From assembly GCA_963747595.1 (NCBI GenBank), contig CAVVFO010000001.1:434001-498000 (forward strand): a stretch of DNA of 64,000 nt, given 5' to 3'. Of the stretch, positions 9,633 through 18,557 are shown one piece after another (within the stretch, counting starts at the first letter, position 1; each line of letters starts with the position of its first letter). This stretch comes from Oleiagrimonas sp963747595 (GTDB taxonomy: Bacteria > Pseudomonadota > Gammaproteobacteria > Xanthomonadales > Rhodanobacteraceae). The translations under genes were made by a program, and so were the position numbers. Below the pieces are notes generated by a model, which saw only the letters and a program-made list of their open reading frames with translations, searched no databases and was not told the DNA's origin.

Positions 9633-10199
9633 ATGAACGCGCCCGTATCCCACGCCGACCTCGACGCCACCGTGACGCATATGCACCTCGGAGTCACTGC
9701 CAGTGAATTACATGGCTCCCTTGCCGGCTATCTGTGCGGGCATGGAGACGCTGATGGAGCCAGCGTGCTCGACGTCCTGCAACTTGAAAGTGATGACGCC
9801 CATGTGCGCGACGACGATCATGCCGTGCTGGCGCAGCTGCATGATCAATGTGCACGGGGTCTGGATGATCCGCAGCTTGGTTTCCAGCCACTGTTGCCGG
9901 GCGAGGACCAAACCGTGGAAGAACGTGCCGAAGCGCTGGTCGAATGGTGCCGCGGATTCCTCGGCGGGTTCGGGCTGGCCGGCCCATCTGCCCGCGAAAA
10001 ACTGTCTGCCGACAGCCTGGAGATCATGTCCGACATCGGCACCATTGCTGCCTCGCAGCTGACGCACGGTGATGCCGAAGAAGACGAGCAGGCGCTGACG
10101 GAGGTGCTGGAGTTCGTGCGCGTGGGCGCACTGTTGATGCGTACCGAAACCGGAACCCGCGAATCGACGCCCGGCGCAGACCAGCCGACACTGCACTGA
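9633..10199 (+). CDS. ygfB: UPF0149 family protein YgfB
   Basis: A 188-residue YgfB/YecA-like (UPF0149) protein. The N-terminal part (TASELHGSLAGYLCG) and the acidic C-terminal half with WCRGFLGGFGL are family hallmarks. It sits upstream of pepP, as in E. coli. YgfB homologues have been linked to regulation of cell-wall recycling and beta-lactam response in Pseudomonas, but the biochemical role here is unknown. ATG 9633 is preferred because the family-like sequence starts shortly after it; the longer open frame upstream is antisense to the sensor gene. Confidence 0.9.
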   Translation: MNAPVSHADLDATVTHMHLGVTASELHGSLAGYLCGHGDADGASVLDVLQLESDDAHVRDDDHAVLAQLHDQCARGLDDPQLGFQPLLPGEDQTVEERAEALVEWCRGFLGGFGLAGPSAREKLSADSLEIMSDIGTIAASQLTHGDAEEDEQALTEVLEFVRVGALLMRTETGTRESTPGADQPTLH

Positions 10200-10257
10200 G
10201 TCTGGCAATGCACTTTCCTGTTCGCCGCGTGCGCTGGTCGGCAAAAGGATCCTGCGG

Positions 10258-11568
10258 GTGATCTCTGCTGCCGAATTTGCGCGTCGCCGCCGACAACTGA
10301 TGCGCATGGCCGGAGATGATGCGGCCATCGTCGTTGCCGCTGCGCCGGAACGCGTGCGCAGTGCCGATGCGACTTGGCCCTATCGGCAGGATTCGGACTT
10401 TCATTATCTGTGCGGCTTTCCCGAACCGGATGCCGTGCTGGCATTGTTGCCGGGCAGGGCCTCCGCGGAGGTGGTGCTGTTCTGCCGCGAGCGCGATCCC
10501 GAGCGCGAACCCCTGCACGGCCCGCGCATCGGTCACGAAGTTGCTGCAGCACGTTATGGTGTCGACGATGCGTTTCCCGTGGAGGATATCGACGACATCC
10601 TGCCCGGCATGCTGGAAGGCCGCACGCGCGTGATCTGCCATTTTGGCCGCGAGCCGGAATTCGATGCGCGCCTGCTGGTCTGGATGCGGCGACTGCGGGC
10701 GTTGCGGGGCGGTGGCGTGGTGCCGAAGGAACTGGTCGATCTGGGACATTTGCTGCACGACTTGCGACTGTACAAATCGCGTGGCGAGCAGGCACTGATG
10801 CGGCGCGCGGCCGAAATCGCTGCGCAGGCGCATGCAGCGGCGATGCGCGCCGCGCGCCCCGGGGTGGGCGAATACGAAGTGGAGGCCGAGTTGCTGCGTG
10901 TGCTGCGCGGCAAGGGCGCCGTGCTCTCGTTTCCGCCCAGCGTGGCCGGTGGCGCCCGTGCCTGTATCGCGCATTACCAGGCCAACCGCGAGATGTTGCG
11001 TGATGGTGAACTGGTGCTGATCGATGCGGGGGCGGAGGTGGAGTGCTACACCTCGGACATCACCCGCACGTTTCCTGTCAATGGCCGGTTCACTGCCGAC
11101 CAGCGCAGGCTCTATGACATCGTGCTGGACGCACAGCGTGCCGCGATCGATACGGTGCGACCGGGGTGCGCTTTCAGCGATGCGCATGACGTGGCGGTGC
11201 GCGTGGTTACCGAAGGCCTGTGTGCATTGAAGCTGATTCACGGTGGGGTGGACGCGGCCTTGGCGAGCGGGGCGTACAAGCGCTTCTTTGCCCACAAGAC
11301 CGGCCACTGGCTGGGCATGGATGTGCACGATGTCGGTGACTACCGCGTCGCCGACGCGCCGCGCATGCTGGAACCGGGCATGGTGGTCACGGTGGAGCCG
11401 GGGCTGTACATCCCTGCGGATGCCCATGACATCGAGGCGCGCTGGCGGGGGATCGGGATCCGCATCGAGGATGATGTGGTCGTCGGTCGCAATGGCCCCG
11501 AGTTGCTGTCCAAAGATGTGCCGCGTGAAGCCGAGGCCATCGAGGCGCTGTGCGCAGGGCACACCTGA
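10258..11568 (+). CDS. pepP: Xaa-Pro aminopeptidase P
   Basis: An M24B metallopeptidase of 436 residues, the usual PepP length. It removes N-terminal residues preceding proline in the cytoplasm. The N-terminal domain carries the PepP pattern PYRQDSDFHYLCGFPEPDAV. The catalytic pita-bread domain has the expected dinuclear metal ligands in IDAGAEVECYTSDITRTFP (two Asp), HKTGHWLGMDVHD (His), TVEPGLYI (Glu) and GIRIEDDV (Glu). The start is GTG at 10258 with AAAGGAT about 8 nt upstream. It follows ygfB by 58 bp; ubiH/ubiI, which commonly follow pepP, are absent and cydAB comes next. Confidence 0.95.
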   Translation: MISAAEFARRRRQLMRMAGDDAAIVVAAAPERVRSADATWPYRQDSDFHYLCGFPEPDAVLALLPGRASAEVVLFCRERDPEREPLHGPRIGHEVAAARYGVDDAFPVEDIDDILPGMLEGRTRVICHFGREPEFDARLLVWMRRLRALRGGGVVPKELVDLGHLLHDLRLYKSRGEQALMRRAAEIAAQAHAAAMRAARPGVGEYEVEAELLRVLRGKGAVLSFPPSVAGGARACIAHYQANREMLRDGELVLIDAGAEVECYTSDITRTFPVNGRFTADQRRLYDIVLDAQRAAIDTVRPGCAFSDAHDVAVRVVTEGLCALKLIHGGVDAALASGAYKRFFAHKTGHWLGMDVHDVGDYRVADAPRMLEPGMVVTVEPGLYIPADAHDIEARWRGIGIRIEDDVVVGRNGPELLSKDVPREAEAIEALCAGHT

Positions 11569-11706
11569 GCGCCGCCGCACATAGGTTGCTGTACCGCCCA
11601 GGGAGCAATGCCACGCCGCGGCGATCCACCGCGCGATTTCCGCCGTGGATGACACTCCGGGCGGCGTATCATTGCCGACAGTACGCCAGCGGCCCGGAAC
11701 GCTCCC

Positions 11707-13095
11707 ATGCCCACTGCAGAGTTTCTTTCACGCATCCAGTTCGGCTTCGTGATGTCGTTTCACATCCTGTTTCCGGCCTTCACCATCGGGCTGGCGAGCT
11801 GGCTGGTCTTTCTGGAAGCCCTGTGGTTGCGCCGGCGCACACAGATGCTGCGCGAGTTGTACTTCTTCTGGCTCAAGGTGTTTGCGGGCTCGTTCGGGCT
11901 GGGAGTGGTCTCGGGGATTGTCATGAGCTTCCAGTTCGGCACCAACTGGGCCGGGTTGTCGACCGTGGCGGGCAACGTGCTGGGGCCGTTGCTCAATTAC
12001 GAGGTCATGACGGCCTTTTTCATGGAAGCCACATTTCTGGGCGTGATGCTGTTCGGCTGGAACCGGGTGGGGCACCGGCTGCATTTCCTGTCCACCTGCA
12101 TGGTGGCGGCCGGCACGCTGCTGTCCAGCTTCTGGATCCTTTCGGCCAACAGCTGGATGCAGACGCCGGCCGGGTACGCGGTAGTGGATGGGGCGATTCG
12201 CGCGACCGATTGGTGGGCGGCCATCTTCAATCCATCGTTTCCCACGCGTCTGGTGCACATGGTGCTGGCATGCTTCCTGTCCACCGCGCTGGTGATTGGC
12301 GGGGTCTCGGCGGCCTATCTTCTGCGGGGTCGCTGGGTGGACAAGGCGCGCTTGATGCTGCGTTGCGCGCTGCTGTTCGTGGCCATCGTGATTCCGTTGC
12401 AGATCGTCGTCGGCGACATCTCCGGCCAGGTCGTTCGCGAATATCAACCGGCCAAGCTGGCGGCGATCGAGGCGCGCTGGACCACGGAGCACAACGTTCC
12501 GCTGACACTGTTTGCGTGGCCGGACGAAAAGGCCGAGAAAAACGATGACGCCATCGACATACCGCATCTGGGCAGTGTGATCCTGACCCACAGCTGGAGT
12601 GGCGAGGTGAAGGGTCTGAAGGACTTCGCGCCACGCAACCGGCCGCCGGTGGCACCGCCTTTTTTCAGTTTCCGCATCATGGTCGGCCTGGGTTTGCTGA
12701 TGCTGGCACTGGCCGCGGTGGGCCTGCTGCTGTGGTGGCGCAGGCGCCTGTTCGACAGCCGCTGGTATCTGCGCGTCTGGATGGCCATGATGCCCGCCGG
12801 TTTCATTGCATTGCTGACCGGCTGGTACACGGCCGAAATCGGCCGTCAGCCGTGGGTGGTGTACGGCGTGTTGCGCACCATCGACGCCGTCAGTCCGGTG
12901 CCGGCCTCCAGCGTGCTCACGTCATTGATCGTGTATTTCGTGGCCTACGCGATCCTGTTCGGTTTCGGCAGCGGATATCTTCTGAAGGTGCTGCGCAAGG
13001 GGCCGGGCGAGGCGCCGGAGCGTTTCGGACCGGAGGTGAGCGGGTCGCGACCGTTGTCCGGTGTCAGCGAGCGCAACGTGGAGGATGCGTCATGA
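11707..13095 (+). CDS. cydA: cytochrome bd-type quinol oxidase subunit I
   Basis: Subunit I of a cytochrome bd-family terminal oxidase, 462 residues. It carries the quinol site and the b-type and d-type haems in the inner membrane. Conserved features: RIQFGFVMSFHILFPAF with the axial His near residue 19, RLVHMVLACF with the second haem His, and the C-terminal AEIGRQPWVVYG signature. Many transmembrane helices are obvious. The quinol-loop region is short compared with the longer E. coli CydA, which resembles the CioA (cyanide-insensitive oxidase) branch; that assignment is inferred from length. It overlaps cydB by ATGA. Confidence 0.93.
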   Translation: MPTAEFLSRIQFGFVMSFHILFPAFTIGLASWLVFLEALWLRRRTQMLRELYFFWLKVFAGSFGLGVVSGIVMSFQFGTNWAGLSTVAGNVLGPLLNYEVMTAFFMEATFLGVMLFGWNRVGHRLHFLSTCMVAAGTLLSSFWILSANSWMQTPAGYAVVDGAIRATDWWAAIFNPSFPTRLVHMVLACFLSTALVIGGVSAAYLLRGRWVDKARLMLRCALLFVAIVIPLQIVVGDISGQVVREYQPAKLAAIEARWTTEHNVPLTLFAWPDEKAEKNDDAIDIPHLGSVILTHSWSGEVKGLKDFAPRNRPPVAPPFFSFRIMVGLGLLMLALAAVGLLLWWRRRLFDSRWYLRVWMAMMPAGFIALLTGWYTAEIGRQPWVVYGVLRTIDAVSPVPASSVLTSLIVYFVAYAILFGFGSGYLLKVLRKGPGEAPERFGPEVSGSRPLSGVSERNVEDAS

Positions 13096-14102
13096 GCCTG
13101 GCGGGTGTCCTGCCGGTGGTGTGGTTCTTCATCATCGGCTTCGCCATCATGATGTACGTGTTGCTGGACGGTTTCGTGCTCGGCATCGGCATCCTGTCAC
13201 CGTTCGCCGACGACGAGGCGCAGCAGGAGCTGATGATGAATACGGCCGCGCCCATCTGGGACGGCAACGAGACTTGGCTGGTGATGGGGGGCGCCGGCCT
13301 GATGGCAGCCTTTCCGAAGGCCTATGCGACCATCCTCTCCAGCCTGTATCTGCCGATTCTGGCGATGCTGATCGCGTTGATCTTTCGTGGCGTGGCGTTC
13401 GAGTTCCGTTTTCGCGCGACGCGCACGCGGCGGATCTGGGCGGTGGCGTTCCATCTGGGGTCCGTGGTGGCCGCCTTTGCACAGGGGTTGATGCTGGGCG
13501 CGATCGTCCAGGGCATGCCGCTGCAGGGCGGCAAGTACCTGTCCGGTGCGTTCGCCTGGTTCAGTCCGTTCGCGGTCATGACCGGCATGGCTCTGGTGTT
13601 CGGTTACGGCCTGCTGGGAGCGACCTGGCTGGGACTGAAGACGGAGGGGCGGCCGCAGCGCATCGCACGCGACCTGACCCGTCCCCTGATGCTGGCAGTG
13701 ATCGCCTTCATGATCATGGTCAGTGCATGGCTGCCGTTTCTCGATTCCCGCCTGATGTTGCGCTGGTTCACCGGCCCCGATTTTTTCTATCTGATGCCGT
13801 TGCCGGCAGCGACCGGGCTGGTCGCGGTGATGCTATGGCGTGCGGTGCTGTCCAACCGTGACGTGGCGCCGTTCGTGCTGGCGTTGAGTTTTTTCGCGCT
13901 CGGCTTCATCGGGCTGGTGGTGGGCATGTGGCCCGACATCGTGCCGCCGTCGATGACGCTGTGGGACGCAGCGTCGCCTCCATCCAGCCAGGGTTTCGTG
14001 CTGGTCGGGGCGATCATCATGATTCCTGTGGTGCTGGCCTACACCGCGTTCTCGTATCGCGTGTTCCGCGGCAAGGTGCGCGCCGGCGAGGGCTATCATT
14101 GA
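13092..14102 (+). CDS. cydB: cytochrome bd-type quinol oxidase subunit II
   Basis: Subunit II of the bd oxidase, 336 residues with about eight hydrophobic helices. The N-terminal helix (YVLLDGFVLGIGIL) and the following motif WDGNETWLVMGGAGLMAAFP are diagnostic of CydB/CioB. The ATG at 13092 overlaps the cydA stop, so the subunits are translationally coupled. No CydX-like small gene follows; the next 177 bp lead to a convergent prolidase gene. Confidence 0.94.
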   Translation: MSLAGVLPVVWFFIIGFAIMMYVLLDGFVLGIGILSPFADDEAQQELMMNTAAPIWDGNETWLVMGGAGLMAAFPKAYATILSSLYLPILAMLIALIFRGVAFEFRFRATRTRRIWAVAFHLGSVVAAFAQGLMLGAIVQGMPLQGGKYLSGAFAWFSPFAVMTGMALVFGYGLLGATWLGLKTEGRPQRIARDLTRPLMLAVIAFMIMVSAWLPFLDSRLMLRWFTGPDFFYLMPLPAATGLVAVMLWRAVLSNRDVAPFVLALSFFALGFIGLVVGMWPDIVPPSMTLWDAASPPSSQGFVLVGAIIMIPVVLAYTAFSYRVFRGKVRAGEGYH

Positions 14103-14279
14103 CTGTGACCACCCACGGCCTCTCGCGCAGGGCGCCGCAAGCCTCAAGGGATGCGGGCAACGGAGCCGCCCGCGGCCCGCAAAGGGATGTGGGTCACGGC
14201 CAGCGGGCGGCTCGATCGTATCGCGTTCCGCCGCAGAAGGTCGGACGAAATTGATCCGCCCTGCGGGGCATCGCGGTTC

Positions 14280-15605
14280 TCAGCCCAGCGTGGCGAATGC
14301 GTCGCGTGTGAGATTCTCCGGTGCGTCCTCCGTGCACACCACGTCGTCCTCGATGCGGATGCCGCCGTACTGGCGGAACTGGTTGACCTTGTCCCAGTTG
14401 ACGTCTTTTCCCTTGCCCTCGTTCCTGAGGTCTTCCAGCAGCATGTCGATGAAGTACAGGCCCGGTTCGATGGTGCAGACCATGGTCGGCTCCAGCATGC
14501 GCGTCTGACGCAGGAACGGATGTCCCTCGGGCTGGGCGAGGGTGTCGCCCTGCGCATTCTTCATGAAGCCGCCGACATCGTGCACCTGCAGGCCGATGCT
14601 GTGACCCAGCCCGTGCGGGAAGAAGGCGCGGGTCACGCCCGATTCCACGGCACTTTCCGTGGACATGCGGATGAACTCGTGTTCCTTCAGCACACTGGCG
14701 AGCATGTGATGCGCCTCGACGTGCAGCTGGCCGTAGTCCTGGCCATCACGCACCTTGTCGCACAGTGCCTGCTGCATCTGGTCGACGGCCTCGATCAACG
14801 GCTGGAACTCGGCGGCATCCGCGGTGGCGTGGGTGCGCGTGATGTCGCTGGCATAGCCGTGGCAGCCGGCGCCGGCATCGATCAGCAGGCTCAGGCTCTG
14901 TGCCGGCGGAGTGCGGTCGAAATTCATGTAGTGCAGGATCGCGCCGTGGCGATTGACGCCGACGATGCTGGAGTAGGGCAGTTCGGCGTCGATCTGATTT
15001 GCTGCTTGCAGGTAGGCCATATGAATGCCCAGCTCGCTCTCGCCCACCTGGAACGCAGTCGCGGCAGCGCGATGCGCCTGTGCGCCAATGGCGTTGGCGC
15101 CGCGCATCAGTTCCAGTTCGTATGGCGTCTTGTAGGCGCGGTGGTAGTGCAGGTAATCCAGCACCGCCTGCGGGTTGTTGGGCTCCGCGTCACCGACGGC
15201 GTCGTGGTCTTCGCCCAGGATGGCACACTTCTGCAGATGCTTCGGCAGATGGGCGCGTGCGTCTTCCGGCTCGCGGATGACGACCAGATCGAACTGATCG
15301 ACCCAGTAGCCGCTGGGGGCTTCGGGTACCACATGCCAGTAGTCGCGTGGCTGCAGGAAGATCAGCCGCGGTGTCTCGCCCGGCGTGTAGACCAGCCAGC
15401 TGCCCGGGGCGGTGGTGAGTGGCAGCCAATGCTTGAAGTGGGGATGCACGGCAAACGGATAGTGCATGTCGTCCAGGAATTTCAGCCGCGGCTGGCCGGC
15501 GGCCACCACGAGGCTGTCGCAGCCGCCGGCTTCCAGCGCGGCGTCCGTGCGCTGGCGCAGGGTCTGCAAATGCTGGGGATACAGGACGGCGAGTTGATCG
15601 TTCAT
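14280..15605 (-). CDS. pepQ: Xaa-Pro dipeptidase (prolidase)
   Basis: M24B metallopeptidase, 441 residues, close to E. coli PepQ (443). It cleaves Xaa-Pro dipeptides. The ligand-bearing motifs are LLIDAGAGCHGYASDITRTH, FFPHGLGHSIGLQVHDVGG, TIEPGLYFI and GGIRIEDDVV. ATG 15605 is chosen because the PepQ-like N-terminus starts there and AGGGAA lies about 5 nt upstream; the open frame extends further but overlaps the region next to the PilZ gene. It is a second proline-specific M24 peptidase within 4 kb of pepP, separated from it by cydAB. Confidence 0.9.
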   Translation of the reverse strand: MNDQLAVLYPQHLQTLRQRTDAALEAGGCDSLVVAAGQPRLKFLDDMHYPFAVHPHFKHWLPLTTAPGSWLVYTPGETPRLIFLQPRDYWHVVPEAPSGYWVDQFDLVVIREPEDARAHLPKHLQKCAILGEDHDAVGDAEPNNPQAVLDYLHYHRAYKTPYELELMRGANAIGAQAHRAAATAFQVGESELGIHMAYLQAANQIDAELPYSSIVGVNRHGAILHYMNFDRTPPAQSLSLLIDAGAGCHGYASDITRTHATADAAEFQPLIEAVDQMQQALCDKVRDGQDYGQLHVEAHHMLASVLKEHEFIRMSTESAVESGVTRAFFPHGLGHSIGLQVHDVGGFMKNAQGDTLAQPEGHPFLRQTRMLEPTMVCTIEPGLYFIDMLLEDLRNEGKGKDVNWDKVNQFRQYGGIRIEDDVVCTEDAPENLTRDAFATLG

Positions 15606-15703
15606 GATGGTTCCCTGGAGGCTCAAGACCCCCATGGTGCCTCGGGAGCTGCCATGAATCCAACCGGCAGGAGCGGGATGGGGCGGCCAGGGCACGGCGC
15701 GCT

Positions 15704-16060
15704 TCAAGATCGCTGCGTCGGTTGTCCGTCCTCCAGCCACGTATCGAGTATCCGTGCGTCGTCGGGCGCAATGGCGATGATGCGAAAGCCGGCCCAATGC
15801 TGACCCGGGACGCTGGCCGGTTCATGCCATTGTTCCTGCACGCCGACCTGGATGGTCCGTCCCCCGCCGGTGGTGCGCGGCAAGTACATCTGGAATTGGT
15901 AAATGGCTTCATCGCGCGGTTCACGGCGTGTGATCAGCATCATGCCGGTGCGCGACAGGTTGCCGATGTGACCGATGTTGACCTCGGCGATCGCGTCATT
16001 GACCGGAATGGTGTCCTGGATCGGAAACCGTGGTGCGCGGCGTTGTTCCGTGGATTGCAT
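15704..16060 (-). CDS. PilZ domain protein
   Basis: A 118-residue single PilZ domain, a candidate cyclic di-GMP receptor. The ligand-binding elements are visible: an arginine-rich RRAPRF near the N-terminus (RxxxR-type) and NLSRTGMML, matching the D/NxSxxG motif. Its ATG shares one base with the stop codon of the upstream DUF1631 gene (TGATG at 16062-16058), so the two are very likely co-translated and may act together. This overlap decides the start; a longer in-frame reading into DUF1631 is ignored. Confidence 0.87.
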   Translation of the reverse strand: MQSTEQRRAPRFPIQDTIPVNDAIAEVNIGHIGNLSRTGMMLITRREPRDEAIYQFQMYLPRTTGGGRTIQVGVQEQWHEPASVPGQHWAGFRIIAIAPDDARILDTWLEDGQPTQRS

Positions 16061-18396
16061 CAGCCGGCTCCCCGTGCGGTGGTGGTGGTGGCGTCCGGCT
16101 GGCCGGCGAACTGTCTGAGTGTATCGAGAATACCCTTCCACGCCCGGTCAAGCAGCGGCTCGGGCGCGTCGCCGGGCAGGCGGGTCCGACCATTGGCAAC
16201 GTTGCGTGCCAGAGCGTTGATGGATGTTTCGTCGCATCGGCTGCCGCGCTGGTTGAGCATCAGGCAGCGACCGGTGCGTGGCGAATACCAGGCCAGTTTC
16301 TGGCGCACCCGGTGGCCATCGGCCTTGGTGACCATGAGGATGCTGCCGAACGGCAATTGCAGTAAGCGGTCCAGCGCGGCCTGCTCATCCTTGTTCAGCG
16401 GCTTGCTGCCGGGCGAGCGCGAGACCGGTTGCTGAGTCGTGCGGGTGACGGCACGGCGCTGCCGCAGGCGCCGGGTGAGGGCGTCGTCATCGGCGGACGC
16501 GTCGGAGGGCTCTGTCTGCGCGGATGCATCCGGCGCGACGCGCGTGGCCAGATGAGTCGCCTCGTCACCGTGAATACCGACCTGGTCGAGACCCGATGCG
16601 ATCTCGGCGCGCAGCTCCGTGCGCTCCGCATCGCTGGCCTCGCGCGCGGTGAAGCGCAACAGCTGGTCCGTGACGCGCATGCGGCGGCGGAAGGCATCGC
16701 TGCGTTCGCCCGAGCGTAGGATGGTCAGCGACAGGACGTCGGTCCATGCCTGCTCCAGCATGGTGTTGACCAGCTCGGGTGCCACGCCGCCGGCGATCCG
16801 TTCGTCGATCAGCTGGCGCGCACGACTGCGTGCCATTTCCAGCCGCTCGCGGCCGCGGGCCGCCTCGACATGGCGCTTTTCGGCCATCTTTGCGCGGTGG
16901 GCGATGGTCTCGACGTATTCGTCGATGTCCCGTCGTACGTCATCGAACACGCCGTTGTCGCCGTCGTACTCGTTGACGACGCGGTGCGTCAAAGCCCGCA
17001 GACGCTTGGACAGCGCCGGATCCGGCTCGCCCTGATCCAGCCATTGGTCGGCCGTCTCGATGAGGCTGTTCAACAGGCGCCTGGCCGGGTGTTCATGGCG
17101 ACTGAAAAAGTTGTGATCCACCATTGCGGCGCGCAGCACCGGTACCTGCAGGCGCGCCAGAAGCGACTGGGTGCTGCCACCTGTTTGCAGGTCGTGGCCC
17201 AGATGCTCGAAGAGCATGCTGACCAGGTCGATGGTGTCATGTTGCTGCGGACTCAGCTGCGGCGGCGCGCCGGCGCTGCCGAATTCGCTCAGCTGCGCCA
17301 TGAGTTCCTGGCGCAGATCCTTCATGGAGCGCGGCATGGCGCGGCCGTCGACCATGCGTGCGGTCGGCGTCTTTACCTGCAGGTCTTTCAACGCGTCGAG
17401 AACGTGCGTTTCCGGAACCTGCGGGGCAGAGGTGGAGGATTGGCTGCCGAGTGCTTCGCGTTGCTTCGCGAGCAGGTCGCTGAGCACGCTGAAGGCGGCG
17501 GTGCAGCTGGCATGTTCCTGTTCGCCGGGCGCCAATTGTGATGCACCAGGCCCGGCGGTGGACGGTGCGCCCGCTGCGGGTTTCGATGGTGGTTGATCGC
17601 GTGCATCGGCATCGGCATCGGCATCGTCAGCCGCAGCCGCAGCCGCAGGCGCGGGCCGCGTCCGGGGCGCGGAGGCTGAGTCCGTCCGCCGCGGCATTGC
17701 ACCCTGCAGATCGGGCAGGATGCGTTGTTGTACCAGCCGCGTATTGATGTCTTCGTACATGGTTCGCAGCACAGGGCCCATCTGCTGCTCCAGCATGCGG
17801 AAGAGCAACTGCCGGTCTCGGGACGGAAGGTCCAGTTCGGCGGTGGCCTCGCGGAAGGCCAGGGTGATGGCCCGTGGTCCGAACGGCAGCTCATCGGCGT
17901 TCAGCATGGGCGAGGCCTGCAGAACCGCCACGCGATAGCCGAGTTCGAACAGCGGCATGCTGGAGCGCGAATTCAGGCGTGCGGCGATGTCGTCCAGGAG
18001 CACACTTTCCTCGAACTGCTGCGGATCGACCAGCTCCAGCGCATTGAAGGCCTCCGCACTGTCTGTGCTGGCGGCAGCGATCGCATTGGCCTCCGGTGCC
18101 CGTGTCTGGTCGATTTTCGAGAGCACACGTGGCGCCACCCGGGCACGGGCACGCTGGATCTCGCGTTTGCTTTCCAGCAGCGACTGCTGCTCGGTACTGT
18201 TGAATGATTGATCAGCAAGCCGGAACAGTTCGTCGCAGGCCGCATCCAGCACAGTCTGAATGTGGCGTTGCAGGTGCGTATCGCACACGGTGAACATGTC
18301 CGACCACAACTGGCGCGCGCGTTGTGGCAGAGCGGCAACGCCGGCAGAAATGGATGGCGCGGGATCGCGCTGGCGTTCGCGTCCTTCGGTGTGCAT
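16060..18396 (-). CDS. DUF1631 family protein
   Basis: A large cytoplasmic DUF1631 protein of 778 residues. The family has no firmly established function; some members are annotated thymidine phosphorylase, for which no basis is seen here. It is mostly helical and charged, with a Pro/Ala/Asp-rich middle linker that includes an Asp-Ala repeat encoded by tandem hexanucleotides around 17604-17646. The C-terminal part reads FGSILMVTKADGHRVRQKL and LAWYSPRTGRCLMLNQRG, a PilZ-like beta segment. The PilZ gene directly downstream overlaps by one base. ATG 18396 is chosen with AGGGGA about 10 nt upstream; an ATG 10 codons earlier is possible. Confidence 0.82.
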   Translation of the reverse strand: MHTEGRERQRDPAPSISAGVAALPQRARQLWSDMFTVCDTHLQRHIQTVLDAACDELFRLADQSFNSTEQQSLLESKREIQRARARVAPRVLSKIDQTRAPEANAIAAASTDSAEAFNALELVDPQQFEESVLLDDIAARLNSRSSMPLFELGYRVAVLQASPMLNADELPFGPRAITLAFREATAELDLPSRDRQLLFRMLEQQMGPVLRTMYEDINTRLVQQRILPDLQGAMPRRTDSASAPRTRPAPAAAAAADDADADADARDQPPSKPAAGAPSTAGPGASQLAPGEQEHASCTAAFSVLSDLLAKQREALGSQSSTSAPQVPETHVLDALKDLQVKTPTARMVDGRAMPRSMKDLRQELMAQLSEFGSAGAPPQLSPQQHDTIDLVSMLFEHLGHDLQTGGSTQSLLARLQVPVLRAAMVDHNFFSRHEHPARRLLNSLIETADQWLDQGEPDPALSKRLRALTHRVVNEYDGDNGVFDDVRRDIDEYVETIAHRAKMAEKRHVEAARGRERLEMARSRARQLIDERIAGGVAPELVNTMLEQAWTDVLSLTILRSGERSDAFRRRMRVTDQLLRFTAREASDAERTELRAEIASGLDQVGIHGDEATHLATRVAPDASAQTEPSDASADDDALTRRLRQRRAVTRTTQQPVSRSPGSKPLNKDEQAALDRLLQLPFGSILMVTKADGHRVRQKLAWYSPRTGRCLMLNQRGSRCDETSINALARNVANGRTRLPGDAPEPLLDRAWKGILDTLRQFAGQPDATTTTARGAG

Positions 18397-18557
18397 GCAT
18401 GCAGTCCCCTGGTTCCCGGCTCGCATTGTATGCCGGGTTGAAGGCGCCGTGCATGTGTCGCGTTTTTCAGCGCCGGGAGCGTGGGCGCCGGAAACTGCAC
18501 GGAGCGAGACCGGGCGTCGCCATGGAGGGATGACGGGACGGCGCGCCGCGCTGCTCG

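Noticed and set aside
14103..14279. A CydX-like small gene after cydB
   Set aside because: No short hydrophobic reading frame of the CydX type (about 30-40 residues with a single helix) was found on the plus strand.
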